A stretch of DNA of 21,846 nt from positions 1-21,846 of the forward strand of contig CALGGN010000173.1 of assembly GCA_937915915.1 (NCBI GenBank), written 5' to 3'. Source of the stretch: an uncultured Selenomonas sp. (lineage in GTDB: Bacteria > Bacillota > Negativicutes > Selenomonadales > Selenomonadaceae). Position numbers and translations under genes: made by a program. Of the stretch, positions 6,729 to 13,371 are shown one piece after another. The notes under the pieces were generated by a model, which saw only the letters and a program-made list of their open reading frames with translations, was not told the origin of the DNA and made no database searches. Within the stretch, counting starts at the first letter, position 1; each line of letters opens with the position of its first letter.

Positions 6729-7065
6729 CGGCCTTGCCGAGTGCGGACACGGCATCGTGAAGCTGGCCGAGGCATTGAAGCGGTATTACGCCGCAGACGA
6801 TGCCGAGCCGCCCAAGAAGAAAAACGCCGCCAAGAAAAAGGAAGTGCCGCGCGCCGAGGCTGTACCTTCCGAACCCCAGCCCGAGCCGAAGCCGGAATAC
6901 TCCAAGGAATATGTGCGGAAACTCTTGGCTGATGTGGCCAACAACGGGCATCGGGAAAAGGTCAAGGACATCATTCAAAGGCACGGCGCGAACAGCCTCT
7001 CGCAAATTGACCCCGGCGAATATGCCGCCATTGTGAAAGAGGCGGAGGTGCTCGTCCATGCCTGA
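6694..7065 (+). CDS. Conserved phage protein, 'Rrp5-like' by habit of annotation (123 aa)
   Basis: The first about 35 residues (MEKTKAISEALDGLAECGHG onward) form a helix. A lysine/alanine/proline-rich linker follows (about 40-68: PKKKNAAKKKEVPRAEAVPS, then EPQPEPKPEYS). The C-terminal domain, EYVRKLLADVANNGHREKVK then DIIQRHGANSLSQIDPGEYA, is well known in Firmicutes phages immediately upstream of DUF2800 and is often labelled 'rRNA biogenesis protein rrp5', a name with no functional basis here. The domain may bind DNA or a replication partner. The start has GGAGG about 6 nt upstream, and the stop overlaps the DUF2800 start by 8 nt. The role is unknown but is clearly part of the replication operon. 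Confidence 0.78.
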   Translation: MEKTKAISEALDGLAECGHGIVKLAEALKRYYAADDAEPPKKKNAAKKKEVPRAEAVPSEPQPEPKPEYSKEYVRKLLADVANNGHREKVKDIIQRHGANSLSQIDPGEYAAIVKEAEVLVHA

Positions 7066-8188
7066 CATCCATGCATACCTTTCGGCCTCATCCAGCGACC
7101 GCTGGAGCCGCTGCCCGCCCTCGGCCAAACTCAATGCCGAAGCGATGGAGCGGGCAAGTCCCTACGCTATGGAAGGGACTTGCGCCCACAGCCTGTGCGA
7201 ATATCTCGTATTGGACGCTTTGGGCAGGGAGTGCAAAGACCCCACCGAGCATCTCGATTATTACAACAGCGAGATGCAGGAGGCCGCCGAAAGCTACCGT
7301 GACTTTTTTCTGGAGCAGATTGCCGATGCCAAAAGGCTCTGTCAAGACCCCGTTATCTGCGTAGAACAGCGTGTCGATTTTTCCCGCTGGGTTCCCGGCG
7401 GTTTCGGCACGGCTGACGGGCTTATCGTCACGGACGGCTTTTTGCAGATAATTGACATGAAATATGGTGTCGGCGTTTTGGTGTCGGCGGAGCATAACAG
7501 CCAGCTATCCTGCTATGCCATCGCCGGAATCGATATGTATGACGGCCTATACGACATTCAGAAGGTGAAACTCTCCATCTTCCAGCCCCGGCGGGAGCAT
7601 TACGATACTTGGGAAACCACCAAGGACGAACTGCTCTCATGGGCAGATAAGGAACTCGCTCCGGCGGCGCAACTTGCCATCAAGGGCGAAGGAGAATTTT
7701 CCGCAGGTGACCATTGCCGCTTCTGCCGGGTAAAGGACACCTGCCGAGCCAGAGCCGAGCATTATTTGGAACTGGCGGAGGCTGCTTTCAAAGAGCCGGA
7801 CACCCTCGATAATTATGAGATAGCCGCTCTGCTGCCGAGGCTCGCCGGACTCGTATCTTGGGCAGATGACCTTAAGGAGTATGCGCTCCGTCAGGCTATC
7901 GCGGGAACAAAATATCCCGGATTCAAGGTAGTGGAAGGCCGCAGCGTTAGACGGTACACCGACGACGAGGCGGTTGCCGAAACCGTAGCCAAGGCGGGAT
8001 ATGACCCCTTCGAGAAGAAGGTTATGGGCATCACCGCCATGACAAAGATGCTGGGGAAAAAGCGGTTTGACGAGCTTCTTGGCTCGCTTACCGTAAAGCC
8101 CCAAGGAAAGCCCGTGCTGGCGCCGGACTCCGATAAGAGGCCGGAAATGCACAATATCGATGAAGCGTTTAGTGAAGACAATGATTAA
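7058..8188 (+). CDS. DUF2800 protein, Cas4/RecB-like nuclease with probable Fe-S cluster
   Basis: This 376-residue protein is of the DUF2800 family, a PD-(D/E)XK nuclease. Visible motifs: GTCAHSLCE (40-48, the G-T-x-x-H-x-x-x-E helix), Glu 103 in VEQRVDFS, GTADGLIV (117-124), and LQIIDMKYG with Asp 133 and Lys 135 as the D...(D/E)-x-K core. Gln 149 and Tyr 153 (QLSCY) follow, as in RecB motif III. Cysteines at about 19 (RWSRCPPS) and at about 220, 223 and 229 (CRFCRVKDTC) match the four-cysteine Fe-S cluster arrangement of Cas4/AddB nucleases. It probably trims DNA ends during phage replication or recombination with the neighbouring SSB-like protein. The start overlaps the previous gene, with GGAGG upstream. 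Confidence 0.88.
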   Translation: MPDIHAYLSASSSDRWSRCPPSAKLNAEAMERASPYAMEGTCAHSLCEYLVLDALGRECKDPTEHLDYYNSEMQEAAESYRDFFLEQIADAKRLCQDPVICVEQRVDFSRWVPGGFGTADGLIVTDGFLQIIDMKYGVGVLVSAEHNSQLSCYAIAGIDMYDGLYDIQKVKLSIFQPRREHYDTWETTKDELLSWADKELAPAAQLAIKGEGEFSAGDHCRFCRVKDTCRARAEHYLELAEAAFKEPDTLDNYEIAALLPRLAGLVSWADDLKEYALRQAIAGTKYPGFKVVEGRSVRRYTDDEAVAETVAKAGYDPFEKKVMGITAMTKMLGKKRFDELLGSLTVKPQGKPVLAPDSDKRPEMHNIDEAFSEDND

Positions 8189-8201
8189 GGAGGACGACAG
8201 T

Positions 8202-8768
8202 ATGTCGAAGAAGCACCCTACCAAATGCACCACCGGAGCCCGTACCCGCTGCTCCTATCTCAACATCCATGCGCCGAAAGCCTACGGCGACGGCAAGCCC
8301 AAATACTCCGCCAGCCTCATCATTCCCAAGGACGATGTGGCAACGCTCAACAAGATTAACGCTGCCATGCGGGCGGCTTACGAGGATGGCGTGTCCATCT
8401 TGAAGGGCAAGAGCCGCACCGCTCCCTCCTACGAGGAAGTCATCAAGGACGGGCCCCTGCACGATGGCGATAAGAAGAAGGACGGCGACCCCGCCTACAA
8501 AAATTCCTTCTATCTCAACGCCAAGAACGAGCGTCGTCCCGGCGTAGTGGATGCCAACAAGAACGAGATTATTGACCCTTCTGAACTCTACTCCGGCATT
8601 TACGCCAAGGCCGCTATCGGTTTCTACTGCTATAACAAGAATGGGAATTCCGGCATCGGTGTTGCCCTCGACTACCTTATGAAGATGGCCGATGGTCAGC
8701 CCCTCGGAACGACCATCAGCGTCGATGAAGCCTTTGGCGATGATGACGATGACGACTTTCTCTCCTAA
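8202..8768 (+). CDS. DUF2815 single-stranded DNA-binding protein
   Basis: This 188-residue protein of the DUF2815 family begins MSKKHPTKCTTGARTRCSYL. It has an OB-fold-like alternation of strands (YSASLIIPKD, NSFYLNAKNERRPGVVD, YAKAAIGFYCYNKNGNSGIG VALDYL). The tail is strongly acidic, ending GDDDDDDFLS, similar in idea to the acidic C-terminus by which bacterial SSB recruits partners. The family is regarded as phage ssDNA-binding protein, always near DUF2800 and a family A polymerase, as here. Start chosen at 8202 with AAGGAGG about 9 nt upstream; an ATG at 8160 lies inside DUF2800 and lacks a site. A possible weak terminator follows before the polymerase gene, which could set a higher level of SSB than polymerase. 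Confidence 0.85.
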   Translation: MSKKHPTKCTTGARTRCSYLNIHAPKAYGDGKPKYSASLIIPKDDVATLNKINAAMRAAYEDGVSILKGKSRTAPSYEEVIKDGPLHDGDKKKDGDPAYKNSFYLNAKNERRPGVVDANKNEIIDPSELYSGIYAKAAIGFYCYNKNGNSGIGVALDYLMKMADGQPLGTTISVDEAFGDDDDDDFLS

Positions 8769-8792
8769 CAAATAACGCATACACTTTGGCAG

Positions 8793-8822
8793 GGGCGACG
8801 GGATTCTTCTCGCCGCCCTTTT
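8793..8822 (+). terminator. Terminator-like hairpin between DUF2815 and polymerase
   Basis: GGGCGACG (8793-8800) pairs with CGCCGCCC (8811-8818) with one A-C mismatch and a 10-nt loop, then TTTT. The U run is short, so termination may be partial. This could lower polymerase expression relative to the ssDNA-binding protein. Confidence 0.5.
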
Positions 8823-8841
8823 GCAATAGGAGATGAATCCC

Positions 8842-10824
8842 ATGAAAAATTTGTATCTTGACCTTGAAACTTTTTCCTCGGTCAGCTTGCGGGACAGCGG
8901 CGTTTATCGTTACGCCGAGGCTGCCGATGCGGAGATTATGCTTTTTGGCTATTCAGCTGACGGCGCACCGATAAAAGTCATCGAAGTGGCCAAGGGTGAG
9001 CAAGTTCCTGCGGAGGTGCTTTCGGCACTGTCAGACCCCTCCGTTACCAAATGGGCGCATAACGCTTCCTTTGAGCGTGTATTTCTATCGATATGGCTAC
9101 GGCGTAATTGCCCGGAGTATTTTCGCTCATGCAGCGATGAATATGACACGATAGGGAACTACCTTGAGTCCCGGTCATGGAAATGCACGATGGTTTGGTC
9201 GGCCTACTGCGGACTGCCGCTGACCTTGGAGCAAGTGGGTGCTGTATTTCATTTGGAAGAGCAGAAAATGTCCGAGGGCAAGAGCCTCATTCGCTTTTTC
9301 AGTTTGCCCCGCAAGCCCACCAAGAACGACAGCCGGACACGCAATCTTCCCGACGATGCCCCGGACAAGTGGGCGACCTTCGTCAAATACAACGAAAGAG
9401 ATGTCCAAGTGGAGATGGATATTATGCAGAAGCTGTCTCGCTTCCCCGTCCCGGATTCGGTTTGGGAGGAATATTGGCTTTCCGAGACGATTAACGACCG
9501 AGGCATCCTCATCGACGGCATTCTCGCTAAAAATGCTATTGCTTTTGACGAGCAAGCTAAGAACACCCTTACCGAGCGCATGAAATCCTTAACCGGGCTT
9601 GAGAATCCCAACAGCGTACAGCAATTAAAAGGTTGGCTCGAAGAAAAAGGCATCCGTACCGACAGTTTGGACAAGAAAGCGATTTTTGAACTCCTAAAGA
9701 CCGTCCCCAAAGATGTAGCTGAAGTATTAACCCTGCGCCAGCAGACATCACGGTCATCGGTAAAGAAGTACGCAAAAATGATGGACACGGCCTGCGCCGA
9801 TGGCAGAGCCAGAGGAATGTTTCAATTTTACGGAGCCTCTCGCACAGGCCGCTGGGCCGGGCGGCATATACAGCTGCAGAATTTGCCGCAGAATCATTTG
9901 GACGACCTTGCCGAGGCCAGAGGCATTGTTCGTAGCGGCGATTTTGAAATCATGTCCCTGCTCTACGACAATGTGCCGGATACCCTTTCCCAGCTTATCA
10001 GAACGGCGTTCGTGCCAAAGCCGGGGTATAAATTCATTGTCAGCGATTTTTCTTCCATCGAAGCGAGGGTTCTCAGTTTCATTGCCGGAGAAGATTGGCG
10101 GCTCGATGTGTTCGAGCGCGGCGATGATATTTACTGCGCCAGTGCCAGTCAGATGTTTGGTGTCCCCGTGGAAAAACATGGTGTTAATGCTCACCTGCGG
10201 CAGAAGGGTAAGATAGCAGAACTGGCACTTGGTTATGGCGGCTCTGTGGGCGCACTACGTGCTATGGGCGCACTCGATATGGGGTTGACCGAAGACGAGC
10301 TTAAGCCTTTGGTGGATATGTGGCGGGATGCCAGCCCGCATATAACAGACCTCTGGTGGAGTATGGATGCCGCCATAAAAAACTGCATTCGTATGAAAAG
10401 CATCACCGAAACGCACGGCATAAAATTTCTCTATAAATATGGTGTGCTGTTTATGGTTTTGCCCTCCGGCAGACGGCTGGCATATGTGAAGCCGAAAATA
10501 GAGCCTAATCAATACGGGACGGAGAGCGTCACATACCTTGGCATAAACGGCACCTCCCGGAAATGGGAGCGACTTGAAAGCTATGGCCCCAAATTTACGG
10601 AGAATTTAATTCAAGCTGTCAGCCGCGACATTCTGGCCTTCGCCATGAAAAATCTCTCTGACCGCTATATTTGCGGTCATGTCCACGACGAGCTAATTAT
10701 CGAGTGTCCTATAGATACGCCCGTGGAAGAGATATGCGCCATCATGGGGCGAACACCGCCTTGGCTACCCGGTCTAAACCTTAGAGCCGATGGTTATGAA
10801 TGCGATTTTTACAAAAAGGACTAA
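8842..10824 (+). CDS. Phage DNA polymerase, family A, with 3'-5' exonuclease
   Basis: This 660-residue replicative polymerase has an N-terminal DEDDy exonuclease: YLDLETFS (Asp 7, Glu 9), AHNASFER (about 72-79) and YNERDV (Tyr 183, Asp 187). The polymerase follows: FYGASRTGRWAGR (about 330-341), motif A SDFSSIEAR (about 401-409), motif B RQKGKIAELALGYGG (about 453-467) and motif C HVHDEL (about 613-618). There is no 5'-3' nuclease domain, as usual for phage enzymes of this type. It copies phage DNA with proofreading, together with the primase-helicase and SSB encoded nearby. Start at 8842: AGGAG is 9 nt upstream, while the ATG 9 nt earlier overlaps that site. It is the last gene of the plus operon and converges with the gene ending at 10883. 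Confidence 0.93.
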   Translation: MKNLYLDLETFSSVSLRDSGVYRYAEAADAEIMLFGYSADGAPIKVIEVAKGEQVPAEVLSALSDPSVTKWAHNASFERVFLSIWLRRNCPEYFRSCSDEYDTIGNYLESRSWKCTMVWSAYCGLPLTLEQVGAVFHLEEQKMSEGKSLIRFFSLPRKPTKNDSRTRNLPDDAPDKWATFVKYNERDVQVEMDIMQKLSRFPVPDSVWEEYWLSETINDRGILIDGILAKNAIAFDEQAKNTLTERMKSLTGLENPNSVQQLKGWLEEKGIRTDSLDKKAIFELLKTVPKDVAEVLTLRQQTSRSSVKKYAKMMDTACADGRARGMFQFYGASRTGRWAGRHIQLQNLPQNHLDDLAEARGIVRSGDFEIMSLLYDNVPDTLSQLIRTAFVPKPGYKFIVSDFSSIEARVLSFIAGEDWRLDVFERGDDIYCASASQMFGVPVEKHGVNAHLRQKGKIAELALGYGGSVGALRAMGALDMGLTEDELKPLVDMWRDASPHITDLWWSMDAAIKNCIRMKSITETHGIKFLYKYGVLFMVLPSGRRLAYVKPKIEPNQYGTESVTYLGINGTSRKWERLESYGPKFTENLIQAVSRDILAFAMKNLSDRYICGHVHDELIIECPIDTPVEEICAIMGRTPPWLPGLNLRADGYECDFYKKD

Positions 10825-10858
10825 AAAAGCCGCAAGAGGAAAATATACCTCTTGCGGC
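10823..10858 (-). terminator. Strong terminator between convergent genes
   Basis: The stem GCCGCAAGAGG / CCTCTTGCGGC (11 bp, 8-nt AT-rich loop) is perfect. On the minus strand it is followed by TTTTTT, so it ends the zinc/HTH gene. On the plus strand the same stem directly follows the polymerase stop but lacks a good U run, so it may work only weakly in that direction. Confidence 0.88.
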
Positions 10859-10882
10859 GAACTTATTGGTATGTGTTAACAA

Positions 10883-11617
10883 TCAGCGGTTAAAGTCGAT
10901 AAGGGTATCGAGGAGCGCATTAAGGTCATCTTCCAGATGCCTGCCCAGTTTGTATACACTGCTCTGGTTCTTCTTCAGTTCCTTTGCCACTTCCTTGCGG
11001 TTAGCGCCGTCCAAGCGCAGGACAAACTCATCGAGCCGCTTGGGATATTTGGTGCTAATCAGCGACAACACGGCCTTGCACATCTTCAGATAACGACTGG
11101 CTTCGGATTCCATCGGCACACCGATTTCAAAGGGAATTTCTTCACCGTCATCATTCTGCCGCGTAAGACCCTCAATACTCAGATTGGAGTAATTGGGCTT
11201 GTCAAAGGTATCGTAGGGGCAATTCTCGCAGGAATTTTTAACGGTTTTGGGGTTAGTGACCTTATCCTCTTTGCGGTTGGAGTCAAAATTAGGATTGGGC
11301 AGACGAAGCGGGCAACGCCGGGTGCTGCCTTTACCATCGGGGATAATGCAGCGCTTCTCCTGCACTTCGCGCTTTTGCTCCGCATCCATTTCAGAGACAT
11401 AAAAATCATACAAATCGCGGTCGCCCTCGACGATTACGGCGCTAAAAACCTTCCAGCCCAGCTTCACCGTATCGATGAAGCATTGCGGGTACTGTGCCGT
11501 AAGTCCGGGAATAAGGGTATTGCGTACATAATCGGACTCTTCCTGCGTCATATCCTTCGATAAAACTTTCACGGGGACGAGGAAACGCCCATTGCCTAAA
11601 TCGAGTTTCGTTATCAT
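10883..11617 (-). CDS. Zinc-knuckle plus sigma region 4-like HTH protein
   Basis: This is a 244-residue protein. The first about 80 residues form an uncharacterised domain (MITKLDLGNGRFLVPVKVLS, VKLGWKVFSAVIVEGDRDLY). The middle has four cysteines (about 90, 102, 130, 133: RCIIPDGKGSTRRCPL and NSCENCPYD) likely to bind zinc. The C-terminal 50 residues, RLDEFVLRLDGANRKEVAKE LKKNQSSVYKLGRHLEDDL, form a helix-turn-helix like sigma-70 region 4. A regulator of transcription is therefore likely, but the family is not one I can name. Start at ATG 11617, with AAAGG about 10 nt upstream (weak); an ATG 30 nt earlier has no site. It has a long structured leader and its own strong terminator, and is not coupled to neighbours. 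Confidence 0.68.
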   Translation of the reverse strand: MITKLDLGNGRFLVPVKVLSKDMTQEESDYVRNTLIPGLTAQYPQCFIDTVKLGWKVFSAVIVEGDRDLYDFYVSEMDAEQKREVQEKRCIIPDGKGSTRRCPLRLPNPNFDSNRKEDKVTNPKTVKNSCENCPYDTFDKPNYSNLSIEGLTRQNDDGEEIPFEIGVPMESEASRYLKMCKAVLSLISTKYPKRLDEFVLRLDGANRKEVAKELKKNQSSVYKLGRHLEDDLNALLDTLIDFNR

Positions 11618-11640
11618 GTCGGCTCTGCCTTTCTCGGAGA

Positions 11641-11880
11641 GCCGCATGACTCAGCTGTCTGCGCACGCCAGCCAAGTCACGGGCTTCCGTGACCGGCCGA
11701 CTGTCTCAATAGCCGACGCTAATTATTCTGTTATCATCCTCGTCCCCTTGAGACTCGGCTTCATGACTGCCGGAGACTTGGATGTGTGCCGAGACGCTAA
11801 TCCCGGCGAAAGCGCTTTCATGAACACGCGAGGTGCTCACATAACTTGTCAGTTGCAAACTGGCGAGTTATGTCAACATC
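11641..11880 (-). other. Structured non-coding region upstream of the zinc/HTH gene
   Basis: No convincing gene lies from 11618 to 12050. The part from 11641 to 11880 is packed with inverted repeats: GTCACGG-GCTT-CCGTGAC (11676-11693), GTCTCAA / TTGAGAC (11703-11709 with 11748-11754), AGCCGA / TCGGCT (11711-11716 with 11755-11760), CTCGGC / GCCGAG (11754-11759 with 11788-11793), the perfect palindrome GAAAGCGCTTTC (11809-11820), and a 33-bp dyad at 11840-11872. Several of these stems exclude one another. On the minus strand the region would be a leader of about 260 nt for the zinc/HTH gene. No consensus promoter was found, and I recognise no known riboswitch class. The strand is inferred from the flanking genes. 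Confidence 0.5.
11840..11872. repeat. 33-bp imperfect palindrome, possible operator
   Basis: The outer arms CATAACT (11840-11846) and AGTTATG (11866-11872) pair perfectly. Inside them CAGTT (11850-11854) pairs with AACTG (11858-11862) around TGCA-like sequence. A TTGACA hexamer abuts it on the minus strand (11871-11876), but no -10 follows at a normal distance. It could be an operator or an RNA hairpin at the start of the leader. Confidence 0.55.
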
Positions 11881-11897
11881 TCGAGCCAAATTTATAC

Positions 11898-11962
11898 AAA
11901 AAGGCCGGAGTAGATTCGTAGCTTTGCGCCCATAGTAGCGCTTGCTATAATCTACTCCGACC
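11898..11962 (-). terminator. Terminator after the XRE regulator operon
   Basis: On the minus strand GGTCGGAGTAGATT pairs with AATCTACTCCGGCC (14 bp, one G-U pair) and is followed by TTTTTG. The 32-nt loop has its own small complementary parts (TAGC / GCTA). The placement after the gene ending at 12051 fits transcription termination. The long stem is unusually strong. A TATAAT on the plus strand within it is probably coincidental. Confidence 0.75.
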
Positions 11963-12050
11963 TGTTACATCATCGAACCGCACGGCGAGTAAATTTATTT
12001 TTTTCTTCTGTAAACTGTCCCATACGCCTTTGATGGGAACTGTTCATTCC

Positions 12051-12272
12051 TTAAAAATCAACTTGATATATGGGCAAATGACACGAACACGCCCTCTGCG
12101 TAAACTCATCCAAAAACGTGTATCCCACCAACTGCTCTTGTTTTCCCAACCTCTCGACGTATGCAAGAGCCGCTTTCTGATTTACAATTGCCAAAACACC
12201 CTGAGGCTTTTTTATTCCGTGAACGGTGTACATTAACGCAGTAGTGGTGTTGGATTTAGTTTTTCCGGCCAT
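12051..12272 (-). CDS. Hypothetical small protein (73 aa) coupled to XRE regulator
   Basis: The sequence begins MAGKTKSNTTTALMYTVHGI and continues KKPQGVLAIVNQKAALAYVE, ending CSCHLPIYQVDF. I recognise no family. It has no membrane segment or signal peptide; it reads as a small alpha/beta protein. The start at 12272 has AAGGAGG about 8 nt upstream and overlaps the end of the XRE gene by 17 nt, so the two are almost certainly co-translated. The frame is open upstream to 12380, but that part lies inside the XRE gene. Possible roles are a partner or modulator of the regulator; toxin-antitoxin pairing is a guess I cannot support from the sequence. Confidence 0.62.
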   Translation of the reverse strand: MAGKTKSNTTTALMYTVHGIKKPQGVLAIVNQKAALAYVERLGKQEQLVGYTFLDEFTQRACSCHLPIYQVDF

Positions 12273-13200
12273 TTGAAGCTCCTCCTTCTTCAACCATATA
12301 AAGCGGATCCATAAGTTTTTCCCCGGTAACTGTTTTGAGTATGGGTTCCTTAAAAAACGATACGGCTGTAGCCTCATCATACCTCTTCAACTGCATTTCT
12401 TCTATAACTTGCCCCTTGTCTTGGTCAATGAGTATTACCGTCATAAATCCGTTGACGCAAATCCCATTTTGACTAACTCGTTGCAGAAACAGCTTATACA
12501 TAAGACTGTCAATGAACACGAAAGAGTATTTCTCGTTTTCGTACAATTCGTACTCAAAATTGTCGCTGGCCAAAACGGCACCGACTTTGTTGATGAAGTT
12601 TCCCACGTGTGCATTGGCGGTAGTTTCGTCATCCTTGTCGACGGTTATTGGGTCAACCGCAAATTTCCAAATATTGCAGGGAGACATCCCGCTTACCGAG
12701 AAACCAAAGGTATAGTTGCGCGGGAAAAATCTGTCCTCTTGGATAGTATAGCCGTAGAGATTACGCCAATTTGAATAATCATGAAGCTGTTGAAGCGAAT
12801 AGCTGCGACGGGTAATTTCGTCTTGTATAATTCTTCGCACATTATTTTCAATCTTGTCAGCAGCTCCACGATTATGCGCATACGCATCGCCTTGCGCCAA
12901 AGTGCTGTCATCTTCCGGCGAACGCATACCATTGGCGGCTATTAAGTCTTCAAGAGTTACGCCAACATCAGCCTTTGCTGCCACCTTGGCAAGTGCCTCT
13001 AGAAGGTTCGCGGTAACAGGACGACTGCCTTCCATCCAATTCATGGCTCTTGACAGGGTGGGGGCACTCACCCTTACGCCGGGGCATTCTCTCTTAATAT
13101 CATCGGCGAAGTTCGCCATCGAGCGATCCCCTTTAATCTTGCCAATTAAGGTTCTCAATGCGTCTGCATCGGGACTCTTGAACTGTATGTACGATGCCAC
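12256..13200 (-). CDS. XRE-type transcriptional regulator with uncharacterised C-terminal domain
   Basis: This is a 314-residue protein. Residues about 13-87 form a lambda/XRE-like HTH: DALRTLIGKIKGDRSMANFA, DDIKRECPGVRVSAPTLSRA and MNWMEGSRPVTANLLEALAK. After a linker, the C-terminal 190 residues are a mixed alpha/beta domain (NLYGYTIQEDRFFPRNYTFG, YELYENEKYSFVFIDSLMYK, NGFMTVILIDQDKGQVIEEM) that I do not recognise; it may sense a ligand or mediate oligomerisation. The GTG start at 13200 has GAGGTG 7 nt upstream, better than the ATG at 13215, which has no site. It is transcribed from a consensus promoter flanked by inverted TTRAGATGAAA copies, suggesting autoregulation. It lies downstream of hsdR on the same strand but has its own promoter and a terminator between. 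Confidence 0.78.
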   Translation of the reverse strand: MASYIQFKSPDADALRTLIGKIKGDRSMANFADDIKRECPGVRVSAPTLSRAMNWMEGSRPVTANLLEALAKVAAKADVGVTLEDLIAANGMRSPEDDSTLAQGDAYAHNRGAADKIENNVRRIIQDEITRRSYSLQQLHDYSNWRNLYGYTIQEDRFFPRNYTFGFSVSGMSPCNIWKFAVDPITVDKDDETTANAHVGNFINKVGAVLASDNFEYELYENEKYSFVFIDSLMYKLFLQRVSQNGICVNGFMTVILIDQDKGQVIEEMQLKRYDEATAVSFFKEPILKTVTGEKLMDPLYMVEEGGASNGRKN

Positions 13201-13240
13201 CTCTACACACCTCATTTCAAGTAAGAGAAAGGATTTTGTC

Positions 13241-13304
13241 TTAAGATGAAACAATTATACACCCGGGAATATGTGCTTGTCAAGCTTTTTCTATTTCATC
13301 TCAA
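13241..13304. repeat. Inverted operator-like sites flanking the xre promoter
   Basis: TTAAGATGAAA (13241-13251) and its inverted copy TTTCATCTCAA (13294-13304) match at 10 of 11 positions. One lies just downstream of the -10 and the other just upstream of the -35. The arrangement suits repression by a dimer or loop, most simply by the XRE protein itself. Confidence 0.6.
13254..13283 (-). promoter_or_regulatory. Consensus sigma-70/SigA promoter for xre
   Basis: On the minus strand a perfect TTGACA (13278-13283) is followed after 18 nt by a perfect TATAAT (13254-13259). It would start transcription near 13247, giving a leader of about 45 nt to the GTG start of the XRE gene. Confidence 0.88.
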
Positions 13305-13342
13305 CGAAAAGATATTCCATATTTTTGAAATGAAGCGGATAC

Positions 13343-13367
13343 AATAAAACCCCGGCGCACCGGGGTT
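13343..13367 (-). terminator. Terminator after hsdR
   Basis: AACCCCGG / CCGGGGTT (8 bp, 4-nt loop) is followed on the minus strand by TTTTATT. It lies 5 nt past the hsdR stop and separates the restriction-modification operon from the XRE gene. Confidence 0.88.
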
Positions 13368-13371
13368 GTTG

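Noticed and set aside
11703..11760. H-type pseudoknot from GTCTCAA/TTGAGAC and AGCCGA/TCGGCT
   Set aside because: The connecting loops would be 0-1 nt, too short to span 6-7 bp stems. The two pairings are better read as alternatives.
11592..11921. A 109-codon plus-strand frame across the structured region
   Set aside because: No family resemblance and no ribosome site. It runs through several inverted repeats and into the terminator stem, which explains its composition better.
11945..11950. Plus-strand TATAAT promoter
   Set aside because: It lies in the terminator stem, has only a poor -35 match, and no gene follows on that strand.
11903..11962. tRNA-like fold with a long closed stem
   Set aside because: The stem is 14 bp with no T-arm GTTCGA box, no anticodon arm of the right size and no CCA. 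The U run on the minus strand identifies a terminator.
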